This document shows positions 56,248-64,000 of a stretch of DNA of 64,000 nucleotides, in pieces. Origin of the DNA: an uncultured Flavobacteriales bacterium (GTDB lineage Bacteria > Bacteroidota > Bacteroidia > Flavobacteriales_G > Salibacteraceae); NCBI GenBank assembly GCA_943788775.1, contig CALSRO010000004.1, positions 188,001 to 252,000 of the forward strand, given 5' to 3'. Position 1 is the stretch's first letter; the number at the start of each line of letters is the position of its first letter. The translations under genes and the position numbers were made by a program. Under the pieces are notes generated by a model. It was given only the letters and a program-made list of their open reading frames with translations. It made no database searches and had not been told where the DNA came from.

Positions 56248-57324
56248 TTAATGATGTTCATCATGCTCTTCTACTGCAAAACCGAAATAAAGCGCGGTGA
56301 GCATGGTGAATATATATGCTTGCAGAAATGCTACAAGAAGTTCAATTATTGACAAGAAAAGAGTCAAGCCTAGGAATGCTCCACGAGCGAACCAGTTGTT
56401 GAAGATGAACAACAACCCGATCAAACTCATCAGTACGATGTGACCCGCAGAGATGTTGGCGTATAAACGAATCATTAAAGCGAAAGGCTTAATGAAGACT
56501 CCTAAAAGTTCGATAGGTGCTAGAATGATTTTCATAGGCACAGGTACACCAGGCATCCAGAAAATATGCTTCCAATAATATCCCTTGGCGGTTAATTGAG
56601 TGATAAGGAAGGTCATGATCGCCAGAGCAAACGTTACAGCAATATTTCCTGTTACGTTAATACCAAGAGGGGTGAGACCAGCTAGGTTAATAAACCATAT
56701 AAACACAAATACAGTGAGCAGATAACTCATGTATTTGCGATAATGCTTTTTACCAATGTTTGGAACAGCAATCTCATCTCTAACGAAAATCACAAGTGGT
56801 TCAAGGAATTTACCAATCCCGCGAGCTACTAGGCCATTTTTATAACTATCGCCAAGTGCTTTGAATAGTAGAAACAATATGAGGGAAAAGACGATGACAC
56901 TAAAAACGCTTTTGGTAATTGAGAAATCTAGAGGGGAGGCGTTCGTAATGTGATGGTTATCATCATAATTCAACGTTCCTTCCGCATCGGTTTTATAAAT
57001 GTGGTTGTGATGAAGGAAGTAAAAATTCCCGTTTGACTCAGCCACAGACTCTCCATGATGGAAAGCCGAGGACATAAAAACCTGTAAACCATCATCTAAT
57101 AAAATGATGGGAAGTGGCATACTCACATGAGTTCCCGTTTCTTCATCTGTAAAAAGATGAAAATCGTGTGCATCTTGTAAGTGATGTAAAATATCTTGCT
57201 TGATTTCATCGCGAAGTGAAACGCTGTCCGCCCCATGCTCATTGACTTCTGAGGCTCCTCCGAAGAATGGCGCTAAAACCAAGGTTAGAGTAATCAGAAA
57301 AAAGCAAATTTTATCTCGCATCAT
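56248..57324 (-). CDS. atpB: ATP synthase F0 a subunit with periplasmic N-terminal extension
   Basis: 358 aa. Conserved C-terminal membrane part: essential Arg in FALMIRLYANISAGH and PLGINVTGN. The N-terminus has a signal-like helix and then ~115 residues rich in histidine (HHLQDAHDFH, FLHHNHIY, DDNHHI) before the first core helix, so the extension should lie in the periplasm. An extended, signal-bearing a subunit is usual in Bacteroidota; the His content is not explained. ATG 57321 is an equal start. Confidence 0.94.
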   Translation of the reverse strand: MMRDKICFFLITLTLVLAPFFGGASEVNEHGADSVSLRDEIKQDILHHLQDAHDFHLFTDEETGTHVSMPLPIILLDDGLQVFMSSAFHHGESVAESNGNFYFLHHNHIYKTDAEGTLNYDDNHHITNASPLDFSITKSVFSVIVFSLILFLLFKALGDSYKNGLVARGIGKFLEPLVIFVRDEIAVPNIGKKHYRKYMSYLLTVFVFIWFINLAGLTPLGINVTGNIAVTFALAIMTFLITQLTAKGYYWKHIFWMPGVPVPMKIILAPIELLGVFIKPFALMIRLYANISAGHIVLMSLIGLLFIFNNWFARGAFLGLTLFLSIIELLVAFLQAYIFTMLTALYFGFAVEEHDEHH

Positions 57325-57355
57325 CCTTAAATAATAAGGGGTTAAAATTTGGGTG

Positions 57356-57386
57356 CAAGAGTACGTATAATTCTATTATCCAAAAA
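57356..57386 (-). promoter_or_regulatory. Promoter candidate for atpBEFHAG
   Basis: TTTTTG (57381-57386) and TACTCTTG (57356-57363), 17 bp apart; the second differs from the -7 consensus at one base. It starts 32 bp before the atpB ATG and marks atpB as the head of the operon, separate from the small genes upstream. Confidence 0.5.
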
Positions 57387-57428
57387 GTGTTTTGGAAAAT
57401 CAATTTACAGCCTTTAATTATCACAAAA

Positions 57429-57809
57429 TCAGTTAGATTTATTTAGGTGTCGGATCAAGTACCAAACCTCAATGATTAAACTTAAAGCGTATGGAATGTA
57501 AAACGAGATGAACTCTGCTTTTCGCGCGTCATGATCGGCAGAAAAGTTTCCGTAAAATAGCATGAAGAAAAGGGCGAATTTGATCAAACTTCCACCCATG
57601 AAAACAAACCCGGTGATTTCGCTTTTTCGAATAGACAAATAAATGATTGCCACTCCGGTCGCGATACTCATGAAAAGATTGAGCAGATAAAAATGTAAAA
57701 TTTGGTTATTGAAATTTATCGATGCAGGCGCTACCTGCAGGTGCACGAAGAATGATGCGCCTAAAAGGGCAAGTAGTAAAAAAGTCAGATTGAAAATAGA
57801 TCGAATCAA
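57429..57809 (-). CDS. Small membrane protein upstream of atp operon (DUF6168/AtpI-like)
   Basis: 126 aa with four predicted membrane helices. I read it as the Bacteroidota family that occupies the AtpI/AtpR position (probably DUF6168), based on place and topology, not on a motif. Overlaps the AtpZ-like gene by 4 bp. Possible role in c-ring assembly or Mg2+ supply, by analogy with AtpI. Confidence 0.7.
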   Translation of the reverse strand: MIRSIFNLTFLLLALLGASFFVHLQVAPASINFNNQILHFYLLNLFMSIATGVAIIYLSIRKSEITGFVFMGGSLIKFALFFMLFYGNFSADHDARKAEFISFYIPYALSLIIEVWYLIRHLNKSN

Positions 57810-58015
57810 TGGCTGGATTGATTGATTTGTTTCAAGGTGTTGTATAATGCAATGAAGATCGAAAGTAATGTTAGAAGCATCGTGAACAAACGCTTCTCCG
57901 AGATAGGATAATTATCATCTAAATAATTGCCTGAGTAGGCGCCAACGAAGATAGTTGCGGTAAGCTGCAAGCCAATGCCAGAAAGGCGCGCAACTTGTTT
58001 AAGCGGTTTTTTCAC
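57806..58015 (-). CDS. AtpZ/AtpI-like small membrane protein
   Basis: 69 aa, two membrane helices, glycine-containing first helix (GIGLQLTATIFVGAYSG) and a short charged loop (DDNYPISEKR): the AtpZ/F1F0 ATPase-subunit-associated family. Overlaps both neighbours (17 bp with bactofilin, 4 bp with the next gene). Confidence 0.8.
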   Translation of the reverse strand: MKKPLKQVARLSGIGLQLTATIFVGAYSGNYLDDNYPISEKRLFTMLLTLLSIFIALYNTLKQINQSSH

Positions 58016-58406
58016 TCAGTTCTTGTCGCTCCTCTCGTGTGAGCTCTTTTACCACACCGCCCATGCTACAGGTTCCGCTAAAAGTGGCTCCTGGCTCGAT
58101 GGCCAATTTGCCTACGGTGATGTCTCCATGTAGCTTCGCAGAAGCCTGCAAGTGCATGAGTTCTTTGACGATAAATTTTGCTTTGACTTCTCCACTTACA
58201 TTAGCAGAAGCACATGTGATTGATCCTTCAATTTTTCCAGTAGGTCCAACTACAACCTTGCCAGTTGATTCAATGGACCCAATAAGGGTACCGTCAACCC
58301 GCAACACTCCTTCGGTTTTAATGTCTCCTTGGATGCGAGTTCCTTTAGCGATTTGGTTATGAGCACCAAAATCTGCTTCGGAATTTTTATTGTTTTTACT
58401 AATCAT
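57999..58406 (-). CDS. Bactofilin (polymer-forming cytoskeletal protein)
   Basis: 135 aa from ATG 58406 (MISKNNKNSEADFG). Central right-handed beta-helix repeats (GTRIQGDIKTEGVLRVDGTLIGSI cut here; KVVVGPTGKIEGSI; AKLHGDITVGKLAIEPG) typical of bactofilins, which polymerise without nucleotides into filaments that localise wall enzymes. The frame is open upstream to 58601 but only as antisense/overlap with sprE. The promoter is in the gap after sprE. A membrane M23 peptidase, the usual bactofilin partner, lies 3 kb away. Confidence 0.92.
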   Translation of the reverse strand: MISKNNKNSEADFGAHNQIAKGTRIQGDIKTEGVLRVDGTLIGSIESTGKVVVGPTGKIEGSITCASANVSGEVKAKFIVKELMHLQASAKLHGDITVGKLAIEPGATFSGTCSMGGVVKELTREERQELSEKTA

Positions 58407-58423
58407 GGATAAGAGGTTTGCTG

Positions 58424-58454
58424 CAAAAATAGAATTATCACGAGTTATTAACAA
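58424..58454 (-). promoter_or_regulatory. Promoter candidate for bactofilin and the small atp-linked genes
   Basis: TTG (58452-58454), 20 bp spacer, exact -7 box TATTTTTG (58424-58431), ending 17 bp before the bactofilin ATG. The best two-part promoter in the window. Confidence 0.6.
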
Positions 58455-58458
58455 TCTG

Positions 58459-61074
58459 TTATTCAGATAGCTTGTAAGACTCGTTAAAGAATAGCAAATA
58501 AGCTTCGACCAATTGGTCTTTATAAAACTTTGCGTAGTTGTCAAATGAAATGACGAAGTAGGGATATGATCGGTCTGTAATGGCCTTAGTATCATCACCA
58601 CCGTTTGAAAATGTATTGTAATAATTCACGGCTGGTGAGCTGAAACCAACTTTTGAAACGACAATCATTGCCTTGCCGTCTTTGATGGGAATCATGGTTG
58701 TTTTGTAACCTTTAGTTCCGAAATACTTTCGGTTGAAGTCTGAGACCGCGGCTTGCAGTTTATTGTAATCGGCAGTATCAGGAATGACGATTACAAAGTT
58801 GTGTTGGGCTCCTACATCATAGGTATATTGCTTTTTCTTTTCTTCAATCACCTCCTCCATCGCATCTTCTTCTGCCTCTTCGGTGGTCGTGATTTCTTTG
58901 CCATTCTTTAAATACTCTAATATTTTGCGAGCTTCCTCCCCCTCTTCCATGCTTCCATAAACCTTAGCAACCTCCTCTAACTCGGCAATCATTCTGGCTT
59001 CGCTGTCAATACGACCTAGACTCAAAGCAATTAATAATTTGAATTTTGCGACAAACTCACTCTTGGGGTATTCTTCTAACGCCTTGGTGGACATCTCATA
59101 TGTTTTTGAATAGAACCCCTGCTTAAAGTATTCATAGGATCGTCCATAAACCTCCTCTAGGAGTTCATTAGAAGCCACGCTTTCTTCTGCATAATTTGGA
59201 TCAATTATGACTTTCGCGTAGTCTGTTTTTGGATATTCACTTAGGATGAGCGACTTATAGTATTCCGATTTTTGAGTGTTGCCTTTAGCCCCATACATTA
59301 GGTATAGCTGATAGTATGTGTTTGGGTGATACTTTGAGCTATCATACCGAGATATCAGGTCTTCGAAGGTGACGATGGCCATAGGCTCGTCCTTCATTAA
59401 GTCTTTATAAACCATCGCTAGGTCGTATAGTGCCTCTATAAGAAGTGCGTGCGATCTTTCGATTTTTTCCTCTGTGTCTGGAACGTTTTTCCAATAGTAA
59501 TTGGGGTTCTTCGGGTCGTTTGCACCTTCAGTAGTATCTGCTTCTGCAAACTCATCATCGGTCTCGATTAACAACGGTGCAACGGACGTTTTATCCTTTC
59601 TGCGCCAGTCGTCTTCATTTTTTCTATCCCCCCATATTTTTTTAAATTCTGAAGCACCAAAACCAACTGCGGCTGGGTTATAAAAATACCATTCGCCCTT
59701 AGTGATGTTTCTATTGATTTGATTGTTTTGGCTGAACTTATTCGCTTGAGCTTGACTTTCTTCTAGTTGCTTTTGACGTTTTTCATCAATCTCGGCCTGA
59801 ATCAGGTCCTCGATGAGCATGTCGATGATTTTTTCTTGCTCTTTTTTCGGTTTTTGCGAGAATTTTTGAAGACTATCTTGGGTTTCAATTATGGTGATGT
59901 CGCGCATCATTTGGGTTAGGCTGTTCGCTGTAAGTAAAATGCGATCGTATTCGGGGTGCTCAGTGCTTAAGAAAGCAACGGTGCTGTCGTAATATGCTTG
60001 TGCGATTTCATATTCGTTTTTATCAGAGTAAATCTCACCAAGTTTATAAAAAGCAAGGCCCTTGGTTTTGCCGTTCTTCACCGACTTCTTGGTTGCCAGT
60101 TTAAGATATTCGATGCCTTCAGGTTCGTCTCCTTCTTTAAGCTCTAACTCAGCAAGGGCATAATAAATCTGATCGAGGTACTCGTTGTTTTTTTCATCCT
60201 TCAACATTTTGAAAAGGATGGCCCTTATTTCTTCAACATCGCCAGCTGTCACATCATACGCTAAAGCGCGATTGATTTTAGCATAGAATGACATTTCGTA
60301 ATCGGGATTGCGCTTGATAATCTGTTGATACATTGCGCTAGACGAAATGCCATCACCCTGAATTCTTAGAAGCTGTGCGAGAATGAACATTCTGCGAGTC
60401 TTCTCATCTCGGTTTCTTGTGTGTTCAATAGAACGCTGAAGTTCTTCAATGGCTTCTTCGTTTCGTTTCTGTTTTAGATAATACTCTGCTTTGAAGGCGT
60501 ATATATCGCCAAGATATTTTTCAGGCAATCCCTCACCTTTATCGAGTTTTCGTAGTTCGTCACCAGCCCTTGTATATTGTTCTTGCGCAGTATAAACTCG
60601 AGCCAACCAATAATGGCTAAGTTGCTCAATCTTCGGGTCTGGATATTTTCTTTTTGTGAAGTCAAAAATTTGCTTTGCTTGAGTCAATTCGCTTTTGAGG
60701 AACTGTGCTTCGCCCATCACAATCCAAGTATCGTCAATCCATTTACAGTTCTCTTTTCCTTTAATATCCATGCTATGGCGATCAACCACCATGGAAGTTT
60801 TTGTGATGGCTCGCTCAAGATCAGGATAGACGGGCTGTACAACTTCGTCTTTTGATGAAATGAAAATGGGTAGCAGCGTAGTATAATCTTCTTCGTAGCC
60901 CTCTTTCATTTTTCGATGGGCATCATTTAAAGCCAGTCTGCCATTAAAAAAGCCATTATATCTTGCTGTGACGTTGTGATACGTTCGATTCACAATCGTG
61001 TTTTTTTCTTGCGAACACGAAAAGGCTATGGTTGAGAATACCGCAGCGAAAACTATTTTTTTGATTATGTGCAT
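58459..61074 (-). CDS. sprE: T9SS/gliding periplasmic lipoprotein SprE (PorW)
   Basis: 871-aa TPR lipoprotein of the SprE/PorW type. Start ATG 61074 (MHIIKKIVFAA); lipobox AFSC then SQEKNTIVNRTYHNVTARYNGFFNG (split), which matches the conserved SprE N-terminus (NxxxNRxYHxxTxxYNxFFNG). About ten TPR-like units in the first ~450 residues, a middle acidic linker, more TPRs at ~640-740, and a C-terminal beta domain repeat. SprE/PorW is needed for T9SS function and gliding in F. johnsoniae and Porphyromonas gingivalis. -7 box TAAATTTG is 27 bp upstream. Confidence 0.87.
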   Translation of the reverse strand: MHIIKKIVFAAVFSTIAFSCSQEKNTIVNRTYHNVTARYNGFFNGRLALNDAHRKMKEGYEEDYTTLLPIFISSKDEVVQPVYPDLERAITKTSMVVDRHSMDIKGKENCKWIDDTWIVMGEAQFLKSELTQAKQIFDFTKRKYPDPKIEQLSHYWLARVYTAQEQYTRAGDELRKLDKGEGLPEKYLGDIYAFKAEYYLKQKRNEEAIEELQRSIEHTRNRDEKTRRMFILAQLLRIQGDGISSSAMYQQIIKRNPDYEMSFYAKINRALAYDVTAGDVEEIRAILFKMLKDEKNNEYLDQIYYALAELELKEGDEPEGIEYLKLATKKSVKNGKTKGLAFYKLGEIYSDKNEYEIAQAYYDSTVAFLSTEHPEYDRILLTANSLTQMMRDITIIETQDSLQKFSQKPKKEQEKIIDMLIEDLIQAEIDEKRQKQLEESQAQANKFSQNNQINRNITKGEWYFYNPAAVGFGASEFKKIWGDRKNEDDWRRKDKTSVAPLLIETDDEFAEADTTEGANDPKNPNYYWKNVPDTEEKIERSHALLIEALYDLAMVYKDLMKDEPMAIVTFEDLISRYDSSKYHPNTYYQLYLMYGAKGNTQKSEYYKSLILSEYPKTDYAKVIIDPNYAEESVASNELLEEVYGRSYEYFKQGFYSKTYEMSTKALEEYPKSEFVAKFKLLIALSLGRIDSEARMIAELEEVAKVYGSMEEGEEARKILEYLKNGKEITTTEEAEEDAMEEVIEEKKKQYTYDVGAQHNFVIVIPDTADYNKLQAAVSDFNRKYFGTKGYKTTMIPIKDGKAMIVVSKVGFSSPAVNYYNTFSNGGDDTKAITDRSYPYFVISFDNYAKFYKDQLVEAYLLFFNESYKLSE

Positions 61075-61101
61075 TGAACCTAACCTACAAGGACTAACTG
61101 G

Positions 61102-61109
61102 CAAATTTA
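61102..61109 (-). promoter_or_regulatory. Candidate -7 box (TAAATTTG) for sprE
   Basis: Exact TAnnTTTG match, 27 bp before ATG 61074; supports that start over the longer frame to 61143. Confidence 0.5.
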
Positions 61110-61183
61110 CCGTTATATCATTGTGTGCGCCTAAGAACGCCATTTCATTACTATTATTGGCAATTAACGATTGAATTTTGATG

Positions 61184-61191
61184 TAGGTTTG
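61184..61191 (+). promoter_or_regulatory. Candidate -7 box (TAGGTTTG) for the M23 peptidase gene
   Basis: Exact match with 10 bp to ATG 61202, implying a leader of only a few bases. TTG at 61157-61159 is a possible -33 element with a long (24 bp) spacer. Confidence 0.45.
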
Positions 61192-61201
61192 ACCGCGCTT
61201 T

Positions 61202-62077
61202 ATGGCAAAACAAAAGGATAATCCAGAGAAAAAGAAGCTGATAAAAAGGCTGCAGAATCACTACAAGCTTGTGATTCTGAACATTGACACCTTTGAGGAG
61301 CGCTTTTCACTTCTACTCACTCCGATGAATGTTTTAATTATCGGTAGCATAGGGTTGGTCGCGATTATTTCAATTACCTTTCTTTTGCTTGGTTATACCC
61401 CATTGAGGTTTTATTTGCCCAATTATGCGGAAGAGATTCGAGTAAAGAAATTGGCCATTGATGCTACTTTGAAGGCAGATTCGATGGAGATTCTGTTAGC
61501 GCAGCAGGATGCATTCATTAATAATTTTCGTAATGTAGTGGACGGGACAGTTGGTTCTCGAATGCCGGAAGAAAGTGAAGGTGGTGCCGTTGATCCAAAA
61601 CGCGTGGAGTTTACCAGAAGTGTCGAGGATTCGCTGCTTAGGGCGGAAATCGAAAAGGAGGATTTAGTTAACCTTAATCCTCAGTTTAATAGGGATAATG
61701 AATCATCCTACCTCCTGTTTCCTCCAATAAAAGGAACGATAACGGACAAAATGAATCTACAAAAGCAACACTATGGAGTTGATATAGCTGCAGCTAAGGA
61801 CACACCGATTAAGGCAGTGGATGATGGTACCGTTATTATTGCCTCATATACGGCAGAAACGGGTTATATACTTCAAATTCAGCACGATAATGATCTGATA
61901 TCTGTATATAAGCACAATTCGGTGCTTCTTAAGAAGCAAGGAGAAAAAGTCAGAGCAGGTGAGGCAATCGCGATCATTGGCGAAACAGGTGAATATTCAA
62001 GTGGCCCACATTTGCATTTTGAAATGTGGAGAAATGGTATAGCCCTTAATCCAGAGAGCTTTTTTTCATTTGAATAA
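61202..62077 (+). CDS. Membrane-anchored M23 peptidase (LytM domain)
   Basis: 291 aa. Cytoplasmic N-terminus (~40 residues, lysine-rich), one membrane helix (~41-66), a periplasmic linker and a C-terminal M23 domain with intact zinc ligands: His190-x3-Asp194 (HYGVD) and His270-x-His272 (HLHFEMW). A DD- or LD-endopeptidase acting on peptidoglycan. Bactofilin-linked peptidases have this layout. Its stop shares a base with the rnhA ATG. Confidence 0.93.
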   Translation: MAKQKDNPEKKKLIKRLQNHYKLVILNIDTFEERFSLLLTPMNVLIIGSIGLVAIISITFLLLGYTPLRFYLPNYAEEIRVKKLAIDATLKADSMEILLAQQDAFINNFRNVVDGTVGSRMPEESEGGAVDPKRVEFTRSVEDSLLRAEIEKEDLVNLNPQFNRDNESSYLLFPPIKGTITDKMNLQKQHYGVDIAAAKDTPIKAVDDGTVIIASYTAETGYILQIQHDNDLISVYKHNSVLLKKQGEKVRAGEAIAIIGETGEYSSGPHLHFEMWRNGIALNPESFFSFE

Positions 62078-62547
62078 TGGCGGAAATCACAATTTATACT
62101 GATGGATCTTCCAGAGGCAATCCTGGTCCAGGTGGCTATGGTGCTGTCATGATGTCTGGAAAACACAGAAAAGAACTGAGTCAAGGGTTCAGGCATACAA
62201 CCAATAACCGCATGGAGTTGCTAAGTGTGATCGTAGCACTTGAGGCGATAAAGCAACCGGGTAACCAAGTAACGGTATATTCTGACAGCAAATATGTAGT
62301 TGATGCCGTGGAGAAAAAGTGGGTTTTTGGGTGGGAAAAGAAAGCATTCAAGGGTAAAAAAAACGCGGATTTATGGAAGCGGTTTTTAGAGGTATATCCA
62401 AAAAATCAAGTAACCTTTAAGTGGGTTCGAGGCCATGATGGTAATGTGTTGAATGAGCGCTGCGATACATTAGCCGTTGAGGCCGCAACAGGGTCGGAAT
62501 TAATTCCCGATAAAGTCTTTGAAGTAGAGTCAGATTTTACTGGCTAA
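62077..62547 (+). CDS. rnhA: Ribonuclease HI
   Basis: Degrades RNA in RNA-DNA hybrids. 156 aa with the DEDD set Asp9 (YTDGSS), Glu47 (RMELLS), Asp70 (YSDSKY), Asp130 (ERCDTLA) and His120. Overlaps the M23 stop by one base, so it is translationally coupled; its end overlaps the convergent aminopeptidase gene by 11 bp. Confidence 0.95.
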   Translation: MAEITIYTDGSSRGNPGPGGYGAVMMSGKHRKELSQGFRHTTNNRMELLSVIVALEAIKQPGNQVTVYSDSKYVVDAVEKKWVFGWEKKAFKGKKNADLWKRFLEVYPKNQVTFKWVRGHDGNVLNERCDTLAVEAATGSELIPDKVFEVESDFTG

Positions 62548-64000
62548 AAGGAGAAGGCCTGTTATGGTGAATTTCGGTGAATTCTTCCACCATTTTTGAT
62601 AGGTCAGCTTTTTTATTTCTGAGCTGAGCAAGCCGTTCTAATTCATCCAATGAAGTTTCGGGCATTGCCTCAATTCTATCAATTTCGGCCCCATAGAAGT
62701 TTATTGCCGCCTTAAGTCCGCTTATTGAAGAGCTGCTAGACCACCAGTTTTCTCTGAGTTGAAAGGTATTCTTCATGGATTCGACCACCCTATCTACAAT
62801 AGACTCAGAGCCCAGTCCCAAGGCATAATTTATAAAATCATTATTCATTAAATAAAGCTGTATGCCATCTAATTGGATTACTCTTGATTCAAAGAAGCCT
62901 AAGTAGCTTTCTTTAGGACAAGTGGCATAAAGCCGAGAGATCCAGTTGGATATTTGACCCTCTTCCACGTCTTCGAGCGGCTTTGCTTGTTCCGCCCCGA
63001 AACAAGGATCACGATCGTTTAATATGGAAAGGCACGTTCTAACAACGCTAAGGGCTGAATCGCGCAACCCATAGGCGTACAGCACGTGAAATGGCTTTGA
63101 GTCTTGTGATAAACTATCAAGCGTCTCATATGCCTTGCTGCGAACATTGGATTTTCTGTCTAGTTGTGTCAGTTCGATTAGCTGTGCCTTTATTGATTCA
63201 TTCCATAGTTTTTGATCCAAGATGAGCTGTAATGCCCTAACACGAACAAGCCAGAATGGATCATTCAGCAGGTTATTTGATGTGTGTTGATGCCATATCA
63301 GGGTCCAAATCTGAAACTGCATTTAGCCCTTCGAGCCTACCGATATGAGTGGGTGCATTTGCAATTTGCTTGGCCCAGATTTGTGTGTTTTTAAACTCGG
63401 TTTTCTCCCAAAGAATATCTGTGGCGGGATCTACAGAATACCAAATCACACTTGAATCTAGATTATAAGTGAAAGTGTCAGACCTATTCGCAAGGGGGAG
63501 AAGAATTGTATCTAAACTTTCATCTTCATGTCCAATAACTAATGGAGCGTTGATTCGATAAGTTGGCCAATCTTCGGGTTGCTTTTGAGTGACAATTATG
63601 CTGAGTTGTTCTTCGGCTTGCGCATAGGTTATTTCTACTTGTGCGTGCCCTTCTTTTTCAAACCATTGATCAAAAAACCATCGCATACTCCGACCACTGG
63701 TCTTTTCAACGGACCTTCTAAAGTCGTCAAGCTCAACTGATCCGTAGGCATGGTTGTTTAAATAGTGTTTTAGGGAACTAAAAAAGACGTCATCCCCCAA
63801 TTCAAGGCGCAACATGTGAAGAACCCTACCTCCTTTCTGGTAGGTGTGTGAATCAAATAGATCGTCAGGAGTGTTGTAGTGATTTCTGATTAGCGGTTTT
63901 GTTCCGCCATTGGCTTCCACTAAATATGCATTTAGATCTTTTTTCAAATGGTATTGAGCCTCCTCCAACCCATAATGATGTTCTTCCCATAAGTATTCAC
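62537..64000 (-). pseudogene. M1-family aminopeptidase, C-terminal half, frameshifted
   Basis: Two overlapping frames together give one M1 (gluzincin) aminopeptidase C-terminal half. Frame A runs from the right edge (EYLWEEHHYGLEEAQ, just after the catalytic HExxH, which lies outside the window) to a stop at 63273, with GGRVLHMLRLELGD, FFDQWFEKEGH and the following beta domain. Frame B (62537 to ~63322) continues with HTSNNLLNDPFWLVRVRAL and HEAT-like helices typical of the family's C-terminal domain. The junction (63273-63322) contains CAACACACATC, where loss of one AC unit or gain of one base would explain the shift. A sequencing error or a true mutation is equally possible. 5' end is beyond the window. 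Confidence 0.8.

Noticed and set aside
58407-58601. N-terminal extension of bactofilin
   Set aside because: Lies inside the end of sprE and beyond a good promoter; homologues start with a short polar tail like MISKNNKNS.
1-64000. CRISPR, prophage, IS, tRNA, rRNA, integrative element
   Set aside because: No repeat-spacer pattern, transposase or integrase frame, cloverleaf or rRNA core was seen on either strand.

Overview
The window comes from a Bacteroidota chromosome, most likely the order Flavobacteriales. The evidence is direct: gliding-motility lipoprotein GldH, a SprE/PorW-type type IX secretion (T9SS) lipoprotein, three secreted proteins with type A T9SS C-terminal sorting domains, Bacteroidota-specific lipoprotein families (DUF4296, DUF4837, DUF4292), and repeated TAnnTTTG promoter elements, the known Bacteroidota -7 box. 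Genes are dense, several convergent pairs overlap at their stop codons, and no tRNA, rRNA, IS element, prophage or CRISPR array was seen. The window looks like core chromosome with a few accessory genes.

Layout. 1-9.6 kb: the truncated end of asd, then secreted proteins (a 1111-residue lamin-tail-domain protein, a serine beta-lactamase-like hydrolase, and two tandem paralogous T9SS cargo proteins). 9.8-12.3 kb: polyprenol-phosphate-mannose-synthase-like GT2, dihydroorotase and a DUF4296 lipoprotein, translationally coupled. 12.3-20 kb (minus): SDR reductase, two-subunit CoA transferase, PBP1A, gldH, ricT, holB. 20-25 kb: pgk, two polytopic GT-C-like membrane proteins, cvpA. 25-30 kb: small proteins, cyclophilin, pheS, a TlpA-like lipoprotein, ferritin. 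30-38 kb: rnr, a third polytopic membrane protein, a LytTR response regulator, a large MORN_2-repeat protein, a roughly 400 bp non-coding gap, rpiB and a threonine dehydratase-like enzyme.

38-49 kb (minus) is one long co-directional envelope cluster. Read from its 5' end it holds a flippase, dut, a sugar-nucleotidyltransferase, a TPR protein, a DUF4292 lipoprotein, an EnvC-like murein hydrolase activator, tatA (55 codons), gatA, a LysM lytic transglycosylase and a DUF4837 lipoprotein. 49-52.3 kb: a small secreted protein, an enoyl-CoA hydratase, a tiny T9SS-like protein and an orphan histidine kinase. 52.4-58 kb: atpB-E-F-H-A-G closed by a strong terminator, with no atpD or atpC, preceded by two small membrane proteins of AtpI/AtpZ type. 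58-62.5 kb: bactofilin and sprE/porW, facing a membrane-anchored M23 peptidase and rnhA. The right edge carries the C-terminal half of an M1-family aminopeptidase that is split by a frameshift.

The common theme is building and exporting the cell surface: peptidoglycan synthesis and turnover (PBP1A, MltD-like, EnvC-like, M23), glycan precursors and flipping, T9SS/gliding parts (GldH, SprE) and T9SS cargo, with housekeeping genes between. I did not find a clearly new defence or mobile system. The observations most worth checking are a lipoprotein whose signal peptide lies upstream of every ordinary start codon, a cysteine-rich insert in PBP1A, the bactofilin-SprE-M23 neighbourhood, the MORN-repeat/LytTR insertion, and the frameshifted aminopeptidase.
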